Positions 32,668 through 40,859 of a stretch of 64,000 nucleotides of DNA are shown here, piece after piece. The stretch is taken from contig NZ_CP026994.1 of the NCBI RefSeq assembly GCF_013407165.1, positions 1,330,187 to 1,394,186 of the forward strand, in the 5' to 3' direction. The stretch is from Nitrosopumilus oxyclinae. GTDB lineage: Archaea; Thermoproteota; Nitrososphaeria; Nitrososphaerales; Nitrosopumilaceae. The notes beneath the pieces were generated by a model that saw only the letters and a list, made by a program, of their open reading frames with translations, was not told the DNA's origin and did not search any database. Position 1 is the first letter of the stretch. Each line of letters starts with the position of its first letter. The position numbers and the translations under genes were made by a program.

Positions 32668-33216
32668 ATGTCAATAGTAATTACAGGTAATCCAGGTGTA
32701 GGAAAGCACACAATTACACAACTAATTGCAGAGAAAATGAAATTATCAATAATTGATATTAATAAAATAGCAAAAGATTCTGGACTATTTGAAAAAAATG
32801 GGGATATAAATGATGTAGATGTTGAAGTACTTGAAAAAATTCTTGAATCAAAAACTTTTGAAAATAATATTATCGTAGGGCATTTGGCACCATATGTTTT
32901 GGAAAAAAACCAAGTAAAAATAATGATAGTATTACGAAGGAGTCCCTATGATTTGATTCCAGTTTACGAAGAGAGAAAATATGATGATGATAAAATCAAA
33001 GATAATGTAGGTAGTGAAATTTTAGGAATTATAACAAATGATGCAATGAGTAAATTTCAAGAAAAAACATTTCAGATTAACGTTAGTGAGAAAACAGTTC
33101 CAGAAGTATTTGAAAAAATTATGAATATGATTATGGATAAAAAAGGAAATGAAGTGGTAGATTGGCTAGAAATAGTAAGAAAAAATAATGATTTAGGAAA
33201 ATTTTTTGCTGATTGA
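32668..33216 (+). CDS. Adenylate kinase of the AK6/Fap7 type
   Basis: AK6/Fap7 proteins are broad adenylate kinases that assist maturation of the small ribosomal subunit. The 182-residue protein opens with P-loop ITGNPGVGKHT (about 5-15), and has the LRRSPYDL NMP-binding region (about 92-99) and the short-lid pattern EERKYDDDKIKDNVGSEIL (about 104-122). It has its own start 13 bases before tgtA and is probably co-transcribed with it; ychF is divergent. Confidence 0.87.
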   Translation: MSIVITGNPGVGKHTITQLIAEKMKLSIIDINKIAKDSGLFEKNGDINDVDVEVLEKILESKTFENNIIVGHLAPYVLEKNQVKIMIVLRRSPYDLIPVYEERKYDDDKIKDNVGSEILGIITNDAMSKFQEKTFQINVSEKTVPEVFEKIMNMIMDKKGNEVVDWLEIVRKNNDLGKFFAD

Positions 33217-33229
33217 TTAAATAACGCCT

Positions 33230-34759
33230 TTGGATTGGTGTAATTACTTGTTTGAAATCTCTAAAACTGATTTAGCTGGAAGAATTGGGACCTTGTATAC
33301 CAATCATGGGAAAATTGAGACCCCAGCTTTTGTACCAGTTATTCATCCAGTCAAACAAACAATCCCATCTAAAAAAATTAAAGAGATTGGTTTTGATTTA
33401 GTAATTACCAATGCCTACATTACAAGAAACAGTTATGGAGATGAAGCAGTTGAAAAAGGAATTCACAAAATAATTAATTTTGATGGTGGAATAATGACAG
33501 ATTCTGGAGGTTATCAAGTTCTTGAATACGGAGATGTTGATGTATTGCCACCAGATATGGCAAACTTTGAAAGAGGTATCTTAACTGATTTTGCAATTCC
33601 ACTTGATAAACCAACAGGATATGGAATGCCAATTAAAAAAGCAGAAGCCTACGTAAAACATACTCTAGATGTTTGTAAACAAACTCTAAAGGATAGTGAA
33701 GATAATGGTCAAATTTGGATAGGTCCAATTCAAGGAGGAGAACATTTTGATCTTGTTGGAAAATCTACAAAAAGTTTAGTCAATATGGGATTTCAAATGC
33801 TTGCATTAGGAAGCCCAGTTGAATTTATGGAGTCCTATGAATATAGATTATTAGCACAGATGATAGTGGCTGCAAAAAAACAGATGCCACATTCAATTCC
33901 TTTACACCTATTTGGTGCAGGACATCCTCTTACCATACCATTTGCAATAGCTTTAGGATGTGATACTTTTGATTCAGCATCATACATGCTTTATGCAAAA
34001 CAACTCAGATACATCACAGATGATGGGACACGATATTTATCCGATATTTCCACATTTCCATGTAATTGTGAAATATGTTCAAAATATACACCAGATGAAT
34101 TTCGTCAATTAGAAGCCACTGAAAAGATCAATCAATTAGCAGTTCATAATTTGTATGCAATTAAACTAGAAGTTGACAAGGTAAAACAAGCAATCTATGA
34201 GGGAAGATTATGGGAATATGTAATTAAAAAAGCAAGAGCTCATCCAAAATTATTTGAAATGATCGAGGTTATGACTGAAAATTATGAATTTTTAGGTTTA
34301 GGAACTCCCAAATTCAAAGAAAAAGCAATTTTCTTATTCAGTAAAGAGGATCAATATAGACCAGAAGTTCAATCATTCCATAAAATAGTTAGAAAATTCA
34401 AATCAAAGAAAAAGAAATTGATCATAACTAAAGAATCAAGTTCAAAACCAGGATATCTTTCACATGAATATGCTGGACTAAAAAAGAAAATTAAAGATTT
34501 TGAATCATTTCAAATTTGCCAATACAATCCTCTTTTAGGATTAATACCAATCGAGATTTCTGATATTTTTCCAGCAGCACATCATGAAACTTCTAGAATA
34601 GATTTTGAACCAAATGAATTTCCTGTATTTGAAAAAACATGGAACGAATTCTTTGCATACAATAAATTTTCTGAAATTCATTTTGATAAAGAAGATAAAT
34701 TTCTAAAATATTTTGTAAAGAGTTTGCCAAAAGAGATCAAGAAAAAATCTCAAGGGTAA
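33230..34759 (+). CDS. tgtA: Archaeosine tRNA-guanine transglycosylase (TgtA)
   Basis: TgtA exchanges guanine-15 in the D-arm of archaeal tRNAs for preQ0, the first tRNA step toward archaeosine. The catalytic barrel contains MTDSGGYQVLE (about 89-99) with the nucleophilic Asp, and the zinc site C-x-C-x2-C with a later His (CNCEICSKY, about 281-289, and VHNLY). Residues about 350-505 form an accessory C-terminal region. At 509 residues it is shorter than the better known archaeal enzymes of about 580, and a terminal PUA domain is not apparent. Start is TTG. Confidence 0.92.
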   Translation: MDWCNYLFEISKTDLAGRIGTLYTNHGKIETPAFVPVIHPVKQTIPSKKIKEIGFDLVITNAYITRNSYGDEAVEKGIHKIINFDGGIMTDSGGYQVLEYGDVDVLPPDMANFERGILTDFAIPLDKPTGYGMPIKKAEAYVKHTLDVCKQTLKDSEDNGQIWIGPIQGGEHFDLVGKSTKSLVNMGFQMLALGSPVEFMESYEYRLLAQMIVAAKKQMPHSIPLHLFGAGHPLTIPFAIALGCDTFDSASYMLYAKQLRYITDDGTRYLSDISTFPCNCEICSKYTPDEFRQLEATEKINQLAVHNLYAIKLEVDKVKQAIYEGRLWEYVIKKARAHPKLFEMIEVMTENYEFLGLGTPKFKEKAIFLFSKEDQYRPEVQSFHKIVRKFKSKKKKLIITKESSSKPGYLSHEYAGLKKKIKDFESFQICQYNPLLGLIPIEISDIFPAAHHETSRIDFEPNEFPVFEKTWNEFFAYNKFSEIHFDKEDKFLKYFVKSLPKEIKKKSQG

Positions 34760-34797
34760 TTAAAAATAAGAAAAAAGAATGTGCTAAAAGAAGCTGC

Positions 34798-35100
34798 TTA
34801 TAGAGCGGCGTCTTCTGCCCAACCTTTAATGAAGATACCGTTTTTGTGAAGAGGTACTGGTTGTCCAGCTGTGTAATTCATTGGTCTCATCCAAAAGATT
34901 GATTTTGTTGGACATACACCTATGCATGCACCATCAGAAATACATCTTTCTGGGTAGAAAACAAATGCTTTACCTCTCTTCCAGCCTTCAACAGGTTTGA
35001 CTCTAAGGACATCAGGACCAAGAGTTGTACAGATTTCTACACATAGTGCACATCCGATACATCTTTGTTCATCAATGTCTGGAAGTATTGCTATTGGCAT
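34798..35100 (-). CDS. Ferredoxin with two [4Fe-4S]-type cysteine sets
   Basis: The 100-residue electron carrier has one cysteine set CIGCALCVEIC (about 15-25) with a Pro-lacking end, and a second CISDGACIGVCP (about 53-64) in which spacing is longer than the classical C-x2-C-x2-C. It therefore probably holds one standard and one variant cluster (for example 3Fe or 4Fe). It is cytoplasmic, with no signal. A TATA box 26-33 nt upstream predicts a leaderless transcript and high expression. Confidence 0.88.
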   Translation of the reverse strand: MPIAILPDIDEQRCIGCALCVEICTTLGPDVLRVKPVEGWKRGKAFVFYPERCISDGACIGVCPTKSIFWMRPMNYTAGQPVPLHKNGIFIKGWAEDAAL

Positions 35101-35125
35101 TACAATGATTAGATTGCTTGGTACC

Positions 35126-35141
35126 TATTTAAACCATGATC
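35126..35141 (-). promoter_or_regulatory. Ferredoxin promoter
   Basis: TATTTAAA at 35126-35133 is the TATA box, 26-33 nt before the ATG at 35100. A GATC at 35138-35141 directly borders it, and another is at 35168-35171. Confidence 0.5.
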
Positions 35142-35241
35142 AAAATTCATAACCCTGTTATGAAAATGATCGACCCAAAATGTATGCGCAGAATCTAGAT
35201 TAAGGAATTTAAAAAACAAAAAGACAACGTGTTGTGCACGT

Positions 35242-35454
35242 TTATTTTCTCATTGCATCTATTTGACCAGAGGTTACCCAGTCAAGTAGTTCTGCTGAAG
35301 AAGGATTAAGGTCTGCTTTCTTATTCATAAGATTGTTTACCCAAATCCAGTTGAGTTGATTTAAGAGTGGTTTGTTTGCTTCATCACCAGCACGTGTCTT
35401 TGAGACAACGGCTTGGTCTTGCTGTGCTAACCAATCTGCGAAACTTCTTCCCAT
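35242..35454 (-). CDS. Uncharacterised 70-residue protein
   Basis: This small soluble protein begins GRSFADWLAQQDQ and is rich in Trp, Gln and Asn (NQLNWIWVNNLMNKK, about 31-45), with helical character. I do not recognise it. Codon use looks like that of the highly expressed neighbours, and it has a clear promoter with a TATA-like TAATTAAAG at 35478-35486 and two GATCGGATC elements. This suggests an abundant protein of unknown role. Confidence 0.72.
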   Translation of the reverse strand: MGRSFADWLAQQDQAVVSKTRAGDEANKPLLNQLNWIWVNNLMNKKADLNPSSAELLDWVTSGQIDAMRK

Positions 35455-35457
35455 GAG

Positions 35458-35544
35458 GATCGGATCTTAGCTTACACTAATTAAAGCTTTTGTAGATTCC
35501 ACGACAGGCGTTATGATCGGATCGCTGCTAAGAAGGTTTTAAGG
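35458..35544. promoter_or_regulatory. Divergent promoter region with two GATCGGATC elements
   Basis: The 113-base spacer between divergent genes holds the 9-mer GATCGGATC twice, at 35458-35466 and 35515-35523. TATA-like boxes lie at 35478-35486 for the 70-residue gene and 35536-35544 (GTTTTAAGG) for the beta-CASP nuclease gene. The second 9-mer is 61-69 nt before the first gene and 45-53 nt before the second. Confidence 0.5.
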
Positions 35545-35567
35545 TAGATAAAAAGTCATTTTAATTC

Positions 35568-36833
35568 TTGGATGTTAAAGTTTTAGGTGCTGCAAACGAA
35601 GTGGGCCGATCAGGATTTTTGGTTAATTGCAATGGTACAAAATTACTGCTTGATTATGGGGTAATGTTTGGAAGAAGAGGTTCACCTCCACAATATCCGC
35701 TTCATGTAAAACCAAAGGATTTGGATGCCATCATTATCACACATGCACATTTAGATCATTCAGGAAACGTTCCATCTCTATTTGTGAGTGGGAATACTGA
35801 CGTATACGCCACACCTCCAACATTTGACCTCTCAAAATTATTGATTAATGATATGTTAAAAATTGAAAAAAATGCACATCCATTTGATTTACCTGAATTA
35901 AATAACATGATGAAAAATGCAAAGGAAATTGGATTCAAACAAAAAGTAACCAAAGGAAATGCAACTTTTGAATTCAGAGAATCAGGGCATGTGATTGGTG
36001 GAAGTACTGTACTGGTAGAATCTGAGAAAAAACGTCTTTTCTACACAGGGGATATCAAAACAAACGGTTCTCGAATGCTTAGAGAGATGGATATGGATAT
36101 TGGAGAAATTGATATGCTGATTACTGAGAGTACTTATGCAAAAACACAACAAAAATCAAGAAAAGAGTCAGAAACTGAATTAATAGAATTTGCAAATGAA
36201 GTAATGGATAGAAAAGGGATTTTGTTTATTCCGTCATTTTCAGTAGAGCGTTCTCAAGAAATAGCATGTATTTTGAGAAGTTCAAATTTTAAACATAAAA
36301 TCATCATGGATGGGATGGCACTAAAAGTTAATGAAATAATGTTCAAACATCCAGAATATCTAAGAGATCCCAAAATATTTTCTGAAGCAATCAAAAGTGC
36401 AACTGCAATAAGAGAACATTCAGAAAGAAAACGTGCAATGGGAGAACCTTGTGTTGTAATATCTCCAGCTGGTATGTTAGTTGGAGGGAATGCTGTTTAT
36501 TATTTGCAACAATTATCTTTTGATAGTAAAAACGGAATAGCCCTTGTATCGTATCAAGGGGAAGGTACACCAGGTAAAAAATTACTAGATACAGGAATGG
36601 TTTCAACCAGAGGTAAAGATCTACATGTTAAAGCAGAAGTTAAACAATTTCAATTTTCAGGACATGCAGACAGAAAAGAGTTGTTTGATATGATAAAAAA
36701 AATAAAAGGAAACCCAAAGGTATGGACAGTGCACGGAGATTCAGAATCATGTGAAATGTTTGCTCAAGAAATTCATGAAAAATTTGGTTTTGAAACACAT
36801 GCACCTGCAGTTAATGACGAAATAACTGTTTGA
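35568..36833 (+). CDS. Metallo-beta-lactamase/beta-CASP ribonuclease (aCPSF2/RNase J-like)
   Basis: The enzyme belongs to the COG1236 group of RNA-processing beta-lactamase-fold nucleases. The 421-residue protein has the zinc signature THAHLDHSG (about 59-67), YTGDIKTNGS (about 160-169), a beta-CASP region and the C-terminal FSGHADRKEL (about 362-371) and VHGDSE motifs. It lacks the N-terminal KH domains of aCPSF1, so it is the shorter type, acting as endo- and/or exonuclease on RNA. Start is TTG with a TATA-like box at leaderless distance. Confidence 0.9.
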   Translation: MDVKVLGAANEVGRSGFLVNCNGTKLLLDYGVMFGRRGSPPQYPLHVKPKDLDAIIITHAHLDHSGNVPSLFVSGNTDVYATPPTFDLSKLLINDMLKIEKNAHPFDLPELNNMMKNAKEIGFKQKVTKGNATFEFRESGHVIGGSTVLVESEKKRLFYTGDIKTNGSRMLREMDMDIGEIDMLITESTYAKTQQKSRKESETELIEFANEVMDRKGILFIPSFSVERSQEIACILRSSNFKHKIIMDGMALKVNEIMFKHPEYLRDPKIFSEAIKSATAIREHSERKRAMGEPCVVISPAGMLVGGNAVYYLQQLSFDSKNGIALVSYQGEGTPGKKLLDTGMVSTRGKDLHVKAEVKQFQFSGHADRKELFDMIKKIKGNPKVWTVHGDSESCEMFAQEIHEKFGFETHAPAVNDEITV

Positions 36834-36834
36834 G

Positions 36835-37677
36835 ATGCAAAATAATTGCACAATAAATGTCGAAAATTCAATTAATAGCGGTCAAGTATTTCTTTGGAGA
36901 AAAAACAATGATATCTGGTATGGGGTTAATGGACAAGATATTTTAAAAATTTCAAAAGTAGGGAAAATTAAATCATATCAAAATATAAAAACAGATTTTT
37001 TCCGAAAAAGAGATGATATTGAAAAAATAATTAAATCAATTTCTAAAGATAGCGTTACCAAAAAAGCTGTAAAACAATATTTGGGATTGAGAATTCTAGA
37101 ACAAGATCCATTTCAATGTCTAATTTCTTTTATTGTATCATCAAACTCTAACATCCAAAAAATTAAGAATAGTTTAGAAAAAATATCAAAAAAATTTGGA
37201 GAAAAGGTTGAATTTGAAAATCAAGAGTTTTTTTTATTTCCAAAACCAGAAATTATTGCTAAAGCATCAATAAATGAAATTAAAAGTTGTGGAGTTGGTT
37301 ATCGTGCCAAATTTATCAAAGAGGCTGCAAATATGATGGCTTTAAAAAAAATAAATTTTGAATACTTGAAGAAATGTAATTATCAAGATGCAAAGGAAGA
37401 GATTTGTAAAATTCCAGGTGTAGGAAACAAAGTTGCAGATTGTATTTTATTATTTTCATTAAACAAATTGGAATCTTTCCCATTAGATAGATGGATGATC
37501 AGAATATTAGAAAAATATTATTCAGATAAATTCCAATTAGAAACAAAATCAATAACTGAAAAACAATATGAAATTCTTCATGAAAAAATTGTAAATCATT
37601 TTGGACCATATGCAGGATATGCACAACAATTTCTTTTCAAAATGGAAAGAGAAAATTACCAAAAGAAGTGGCTGTAA
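36835..37677 (+). CDS. ogg: 8-oxoguanine DNA glycosylase (OGG1-like)
   Basis: This base-excision-repair enzyme removes 8-oxoguanine. The 280-residue protein has the N-terminal OGG1-like beta domain (NSINSGQVFLWRK, about 11-23) and the HhH-GPD motif IPGVGNKVADCILLFSLNKL (about 195-214), with the catalytic Lys in GNKVADC and the Asp in FPLDRWM (about 217-223). It starts one base after the nuclease gene stop, so they are co-transcribed. Confidence 0.93.
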   Translation: MQNNCTINVENSINSGQVFLWRKNNDIWYGVNGQDILKISKVGKIKSYQNIKTDFFRKRDDIEKIIKSISKDSVTKKAVKQYLGLRILEQDPFQCLISFIVSSNSNIQKIKNSLEKISKKFGEKVEFENQEFFLFPKPEIIAKASINEIKSCGVGYRAKFIKEAANMMALKKINFEYLKKCNYQDAKEEICKIPGVGNKVADCILLFSLNKLESFPLDRWMIRILEKYYSDKFQLETKSITEKQYEILHEKIVNHFGPYAGYAQQFLFKMERENYQKKWL

Positions 37678-37710
37678 ACCCTTAAAATGGTAATTAATTT
37701 CTAGGTTTTT

Positions 37711-37785
37711 GGGCCTATGGCGCAGCATGGATAGCGTGTTGGACTTCTAATCCAAAAGTCAAGGGATCGAAGCCCTTTGGGCCCA
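37711..37785 (+). tRNA. tRNA-Arg (anticodon TCT)
   Basis: The acceptor stem pairs 37711-37717 with 37778-37784. The anticodon stem TTGGA/TCCAA encloses CTTCTAA, giving anticodon TCT, and the T arm is AAGGG/CCCTT. Discriminator base is A37785. CCA is not encoded and no intron is seen. Confidence 0.93.
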
Positions 37786-37824
37786 CTTAACAAAATTATT
37801 ATGCCAATTTAAAAAGAAAGTTTT

Positions 37825-38175
37825 GTGAAAGATTTAGAATTCAAGTTAAATTCAACAGATATTCATCCAGATTCTGAAATTAAAGGAACAATTTTAGTTT
37901 CATATCCAGGACGGTATGATGGAGTGGTAGTTAATACCACAATTTTAGACTCAAACGAACATATCATTTACAAATCATATAATGAAAAAAAAATATCACA
38001 AAATGTTTCAAGACTATTCATCAACAAAGATGTAATGCCTGAAGACAAGGCAGAATTTACTGCAATAATTAATTTTGAACCAACTCAAGAACATGAAGTA
38101 AAATTTAGAGTATCAATTATTGAACAACACAAAGAAATTGAAAGTCAAATAATTTTTGCAAAATATTCAGTCTAA
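37825..38175 (+). CDS. Uncharacterised beta-sandwich-like protein, 116 residues
   Basis: The soluble 116-residue protein has alternating hydrophobic strands throughout and starts LEFKLNSTDIHPDSEIKGTI (about 4-23), a pattern like arrestin-fold or Ig-like domains in which an incoming strand is followed by a G-x-I/V turn. No catalytic motif is visible. It starts with GTG 39 bases after tRNA-Arg and converges with the plastocyanin gene with a 4-base overlap. Function unknown. Confidence 0.65.
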   Translation: MKDLEFKLNSTDIHPDSEIKGTILVSYPGRYDGVVVNTTILDSNEHIIYKSYNEKKISQNVSRLFINKDVMPEDKAEFTAIINFEPTQEHEVKFRVSIIEQHKEIESQIIFAKYSV

Positions 38176-38636
38176 AATCTGCTCTTTTCAACCACAATTG
38201 AACCGGTCATCCATGGATGAGGTTGGCAATGATAGTGTACCTCTTGTGGTTCAGTAAACAAAAAGTCGTACGTATCTCCCGGTTTTAAAACACCTGTTGA
38301 ACCAAAGTCTCCAGAATAAGCATCTGCATGACGATGATCAGGAGTAACGGTGTGAGCAGTATCATCATTATTCATCCACCTTACGTTATTTGTAAATTCT
38401 AAAAGTACCGTTGGATCATTTGGAACATAATTCTCATTACCCTCAATAACTGCACCTGGAACAATTTCAATAATGAAAAACTCTTCTGCCGGATGTAAGA
38501 TATGATCAGATACAGATGGCTTTGCCAATGATTCTGGGAGATAAAACGATGTGTAAAATACAACAGATGCAGACATGGCAATAATTAATGCAATCATTCC
38601 AATTCCATATGCATGACTTGATGTGGGACTACTCAT
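38172..38636 (-). CDS. Membrane-anchored plastocyanin-like blue copper protein
   Basis: This 154-residue cupredoxin probably accepts electrons from the complex III encoded just upstream and passes them to the terminal oxidase. An N-terminal membrane helix (about 10-32) anchors it outside. The type 1 copper ligands are visible: His in TAHTVTP (about 103-109) and the C-terminal Cys, His and Met of HCQPHPWMTG (about 137-146). Its ATG overlaps the cytochrome b stop (ATGA), so it is translationally coupled. Ammonia-oxidising archaea use such copper proteins in place of cytochrome c. Confidence 0.93.
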   Translation of the reverse strand: MSSPTSSHAYGIGMIALIIAMSASVVFYTSFYLPESLAKPSVSDHILHPAEEFFIIEIVPGAVIEGNENYVPNDPTVLLEFTNNVRWMNNDDTAHTVTPDHRHADAYSGDFGSTGVLKPGDTYDFLFTEPQEVHYHCQPHPWMTGSIVVEKSRF

Positions 38637-40228
38637 AATTTTTTCACTCCATCAACATCGTTAGAACCAACCTTTGAATTGTTATTTGCACCAACTCCCA
38701 TATCGGCTTGAGTTTTTGGTACTGGTACTTCAGGGGCCAATTCTTTTGCATTAGGTTTTGCATCAGATGTTGTTTCACCTTCTGGAAGTTTACTTTGCTC
38801 TGCAAGTACTTCAGGTTCTGCAAGTTTTGGTTTCTCCTCAACTACAGGTATAGGTGCAGGTGGAGGTGCATTCTTTTGTTGACTCATTGCATATCTATAC
38901 ACATGGAAGAATGCTGCAAATACTAACAAAATAAGTCCAACAAAGAACAGTGAGATGTTCTTCATGCCTGTCAAAGATGCATTGTATGCTGCAATGTTTA
39001 GGAATACTTGGAATGCCAATAGTGCAATTAGTAACCAGTTAATCCATTTTTCAGATAAATTAATTGTGGCAACTTTTTGCGGGCCATTACTTTTAGCAAG
39101 TTTTGATTTTCTTTCTGCTTCATTTGCTAGTTTAATCATCATGTAAGTGAATCCAAATGATAATGGAACCAACAATATCATTGTTGAATAGAAGAATATC
39201 GGATCAATTACTAAACGCTCTACTAATGGAATTGAGATGTCAGGTGAAATATAGAAGCCCCAATATGTTGTAACCATGATTTGAGCAAGGCTGGTAATAC
39301 CAAATGCAGTAATTAGTGGTCTATCCCTCCATGAGAATTTCTTGTATCTGTCGATAAATGGAATCAAAACGAACGATATGATGAATAATAACGGCCACAG
39401 TAAACCTGTAACAAACTTGTCATATTGTGTCCTCATGAACGCATAGATTCCTGTTAGATACCATTCAGGGACTGTAACACCGGGCGGCACGGTGGGTTCA
39501 AACTTGAATCCCAAATCAATTGGGAAAACACCACCAGTAATCAAAATAGCACCACCAATAGCCATTACCATAGGAACATCAAATACCAAGAATCTTGGGA
39601 AGTGAACTGCCATTAATCCAAGCATAACGATAGGTAGCAAGAATACATGCTGTGCATAGAATCTTAATACAAAGTCTGAGAAACCACTACCCAGCGCCGC
39701 ATCACGAATTGTAGGTCCTACAACAGGGATAGATGTTGTTAACGACGCCGCAATACTAATTGCAAGTTCTGCTCTTTCACTGAAAATTACATCATATCCA
39801 GTAAACGCTTCAAGAATAGTAACAGTTCCTAAAATAACACCGGTCATCCATAAAACTTCATTTCTAATTTTATATCTTCCACTAAAGTATTGGTAATACA
39901 TGTGAAGAACTGCAAGAAGTACCATAGCATTAGAACCATGATAGTGAATGTTTCTAATGTGAAAACCAAATGGAACATCATCATTAATGAATTGAACACT
40001 GTCCCAAGCTCTATCTAAAATCGGTTGATAGTAAAACATCAGTAAAGCACCCGATACTCCAAGAATAATGAAAACAATGAATGTGAGCATTCCCAAAAAG
40101 CCAAACGGACTTACAAATCTTGCAGGGAATGAAAATTTAATTGCTGTAAAGATAGTTCTGTCTACTCCATCCCAAAGCCAATAAAGGAATGCTACGACCC
40201 CAGTTCTTCTCTCAAGCGAAACGGCCAT
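38633..40228 (-). CDS. Cytochrome b of the bc1/b6f-type complex III
   Basis: This membrane diheme subunit oxidises quinol. The 531-residue protein has heme-ligand His pairs: IHYHG...VLH (about 97 and 111) and QHVFLL...AVHF (about 190 and 205), the second with the longer spacing of b6-type proteins, and a PEWY motif (about 255) of the quinol site. Eight or more hydrophobic helices are followed by a Pro/Glu/Lys-rich, low-complexity tail (about 430-531) of unknown use. ATG at 40228 is chosen over TTG 40234. It overlaps the Rieske gene by 17 bases. Confidence 0.94.
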   Translation of the reverse strand: MAVSLERRTGVVAFLYWLWDGVDRTIFTAIKFSFPARFVSPFGFLGMLTFIVFIILGVSGALLMFYYQPILDRAWDSVQFINDDVPFGFHIRNIHYHGSNAMVLLAVLHMYYQYFSGRYKIRNEVLWMTGVILGTVTILEAFTGYDVIFSERAELAISIAASLTTSIPVVGPTIRDAALGSGFSDFVLRFYAQHVFLLPIVMLGLMAVHFPRFLVFDVPMVMAIGGAILITGGVFPIDLGFKFEPTVPPGVTVPEWYLTGIYAFMRTQYDKFVTGLLWPLLFIISFVLIPFIDRYKKFSWRDRPLITAFGITSLAQIMVTTYWGFYISPDISIPLVERLVIDPIFFYSTMILLVPLSFGFTYMMIKLANEAERKSKLAKSNGPQKVATINLSEKWINWLLIALLAFQVFLNIAAYNASLTGMKNISLFFVGLILLVFAAFFHVYRYAMSQQKNAPPPAPIPVVEEKPKLAEPEVLAEQSKLPEGETTSDAKPNAKELAPEVPVPKTQADMGVGANNNSKVGSNDVDGVKKL

Positions 40229-40817
40229 ATCCAATTACTCCATTTTCATTTGCGTTAAACTTTGGTGGCATGATAAATACAAAGCCATCTGAATCAATAT
40301 CTAAAGTTAATTTAGGTAATGTATTTGATGGTGCGGCTTGCACTGATGCAGGACCAACAAATGCAGTTCCAGTCATTGGGTCATACATACTACCGTGACA
40401 AGGACATTCACCCCTCTTTCTTCCTTCATCAGGCCAATATTTCCATAAACACCAAAGATGTAAACAGATCATACTATAAGCTCGTAATGAACTAGGATCT
40501 TTTTTATCTCCACCTAGTTCTTTTGGTAATCTAATGAATTGCCATTTACGAAATGCTTCTGCATCAAGTGCTGCATCACCAGTTGCAGGATATGTAATTA
40601 CTTCGGCATGATTAATTGGATAAGTATTGATATTTGCTTGAGTGCCATCAGGCAGAATTACTGGGACTCTTTCAAGAGAGGCCTGATTTGGATTTGGCAT
40701 GAAATTACCAAATGGGACAAATGGAGCAAAAGCCAATCCTGTGCCTGCTGCTCCTATTAATTTTAGAAAGTCTCTTCGGGATAATCCGCCAGACTTTTTT
40801 GTCCCCAGTTCTGACAT
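40212..40817 (-). CDS. Rieske iron-sulfur protein of complex III
   Basis: The Rieske protein carries electrons from quinol to the copper carrier. The 201-residue protein has a Tat signal (SRRDFLKLIGAAGTG, about 13-27), and the cluster-binding motifs CLHLWC (about 113-118) and CPCHGS (about 132-137), with Cys/His ligands in each and a structural disulfide. It is the first gene of the Rieske - cytochrome b - plastocyanin operon. Its TATA box lies 24-33 nt upstream. Confidence 0.94.
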   Translation of the reverse strand: MSELGTKKSGGLSRRDFLKLIGAAGTGLAFAPFVPFGNFMPNPNQASLERVPVILPDGTQANINTYPINHAEVITYPATGDAALDAEAFRKWQFIRLPKELGGDKKDPSSLRAYSMICLHLWCLWKYWPDEGRKRGECPCHGSMYDPMTGTAFVGPASVQAAPSNTLPKLTLDIDSDGFVFIMPPKFNANENGVIGYGRFA

Positions 40818-40840
40818 TCAGCTCTCGTACTCGACAAATT

Positions 40841-40850
40841 GCTTATAAAC
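40841..40850 (-). promoter_or_regulatory. Complex III operon TATA box
   Basis: GTTTATAAGC, read toward the Rieske gene, lies 24-33 nt before the ATG at 40817. It is in a 42-base spacer behind the subtilase stop, so the operon has its own promoter and a leaderless first gene. Confidence 0.55.
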
Positions 40851-40859
40851 CTTATTCAG

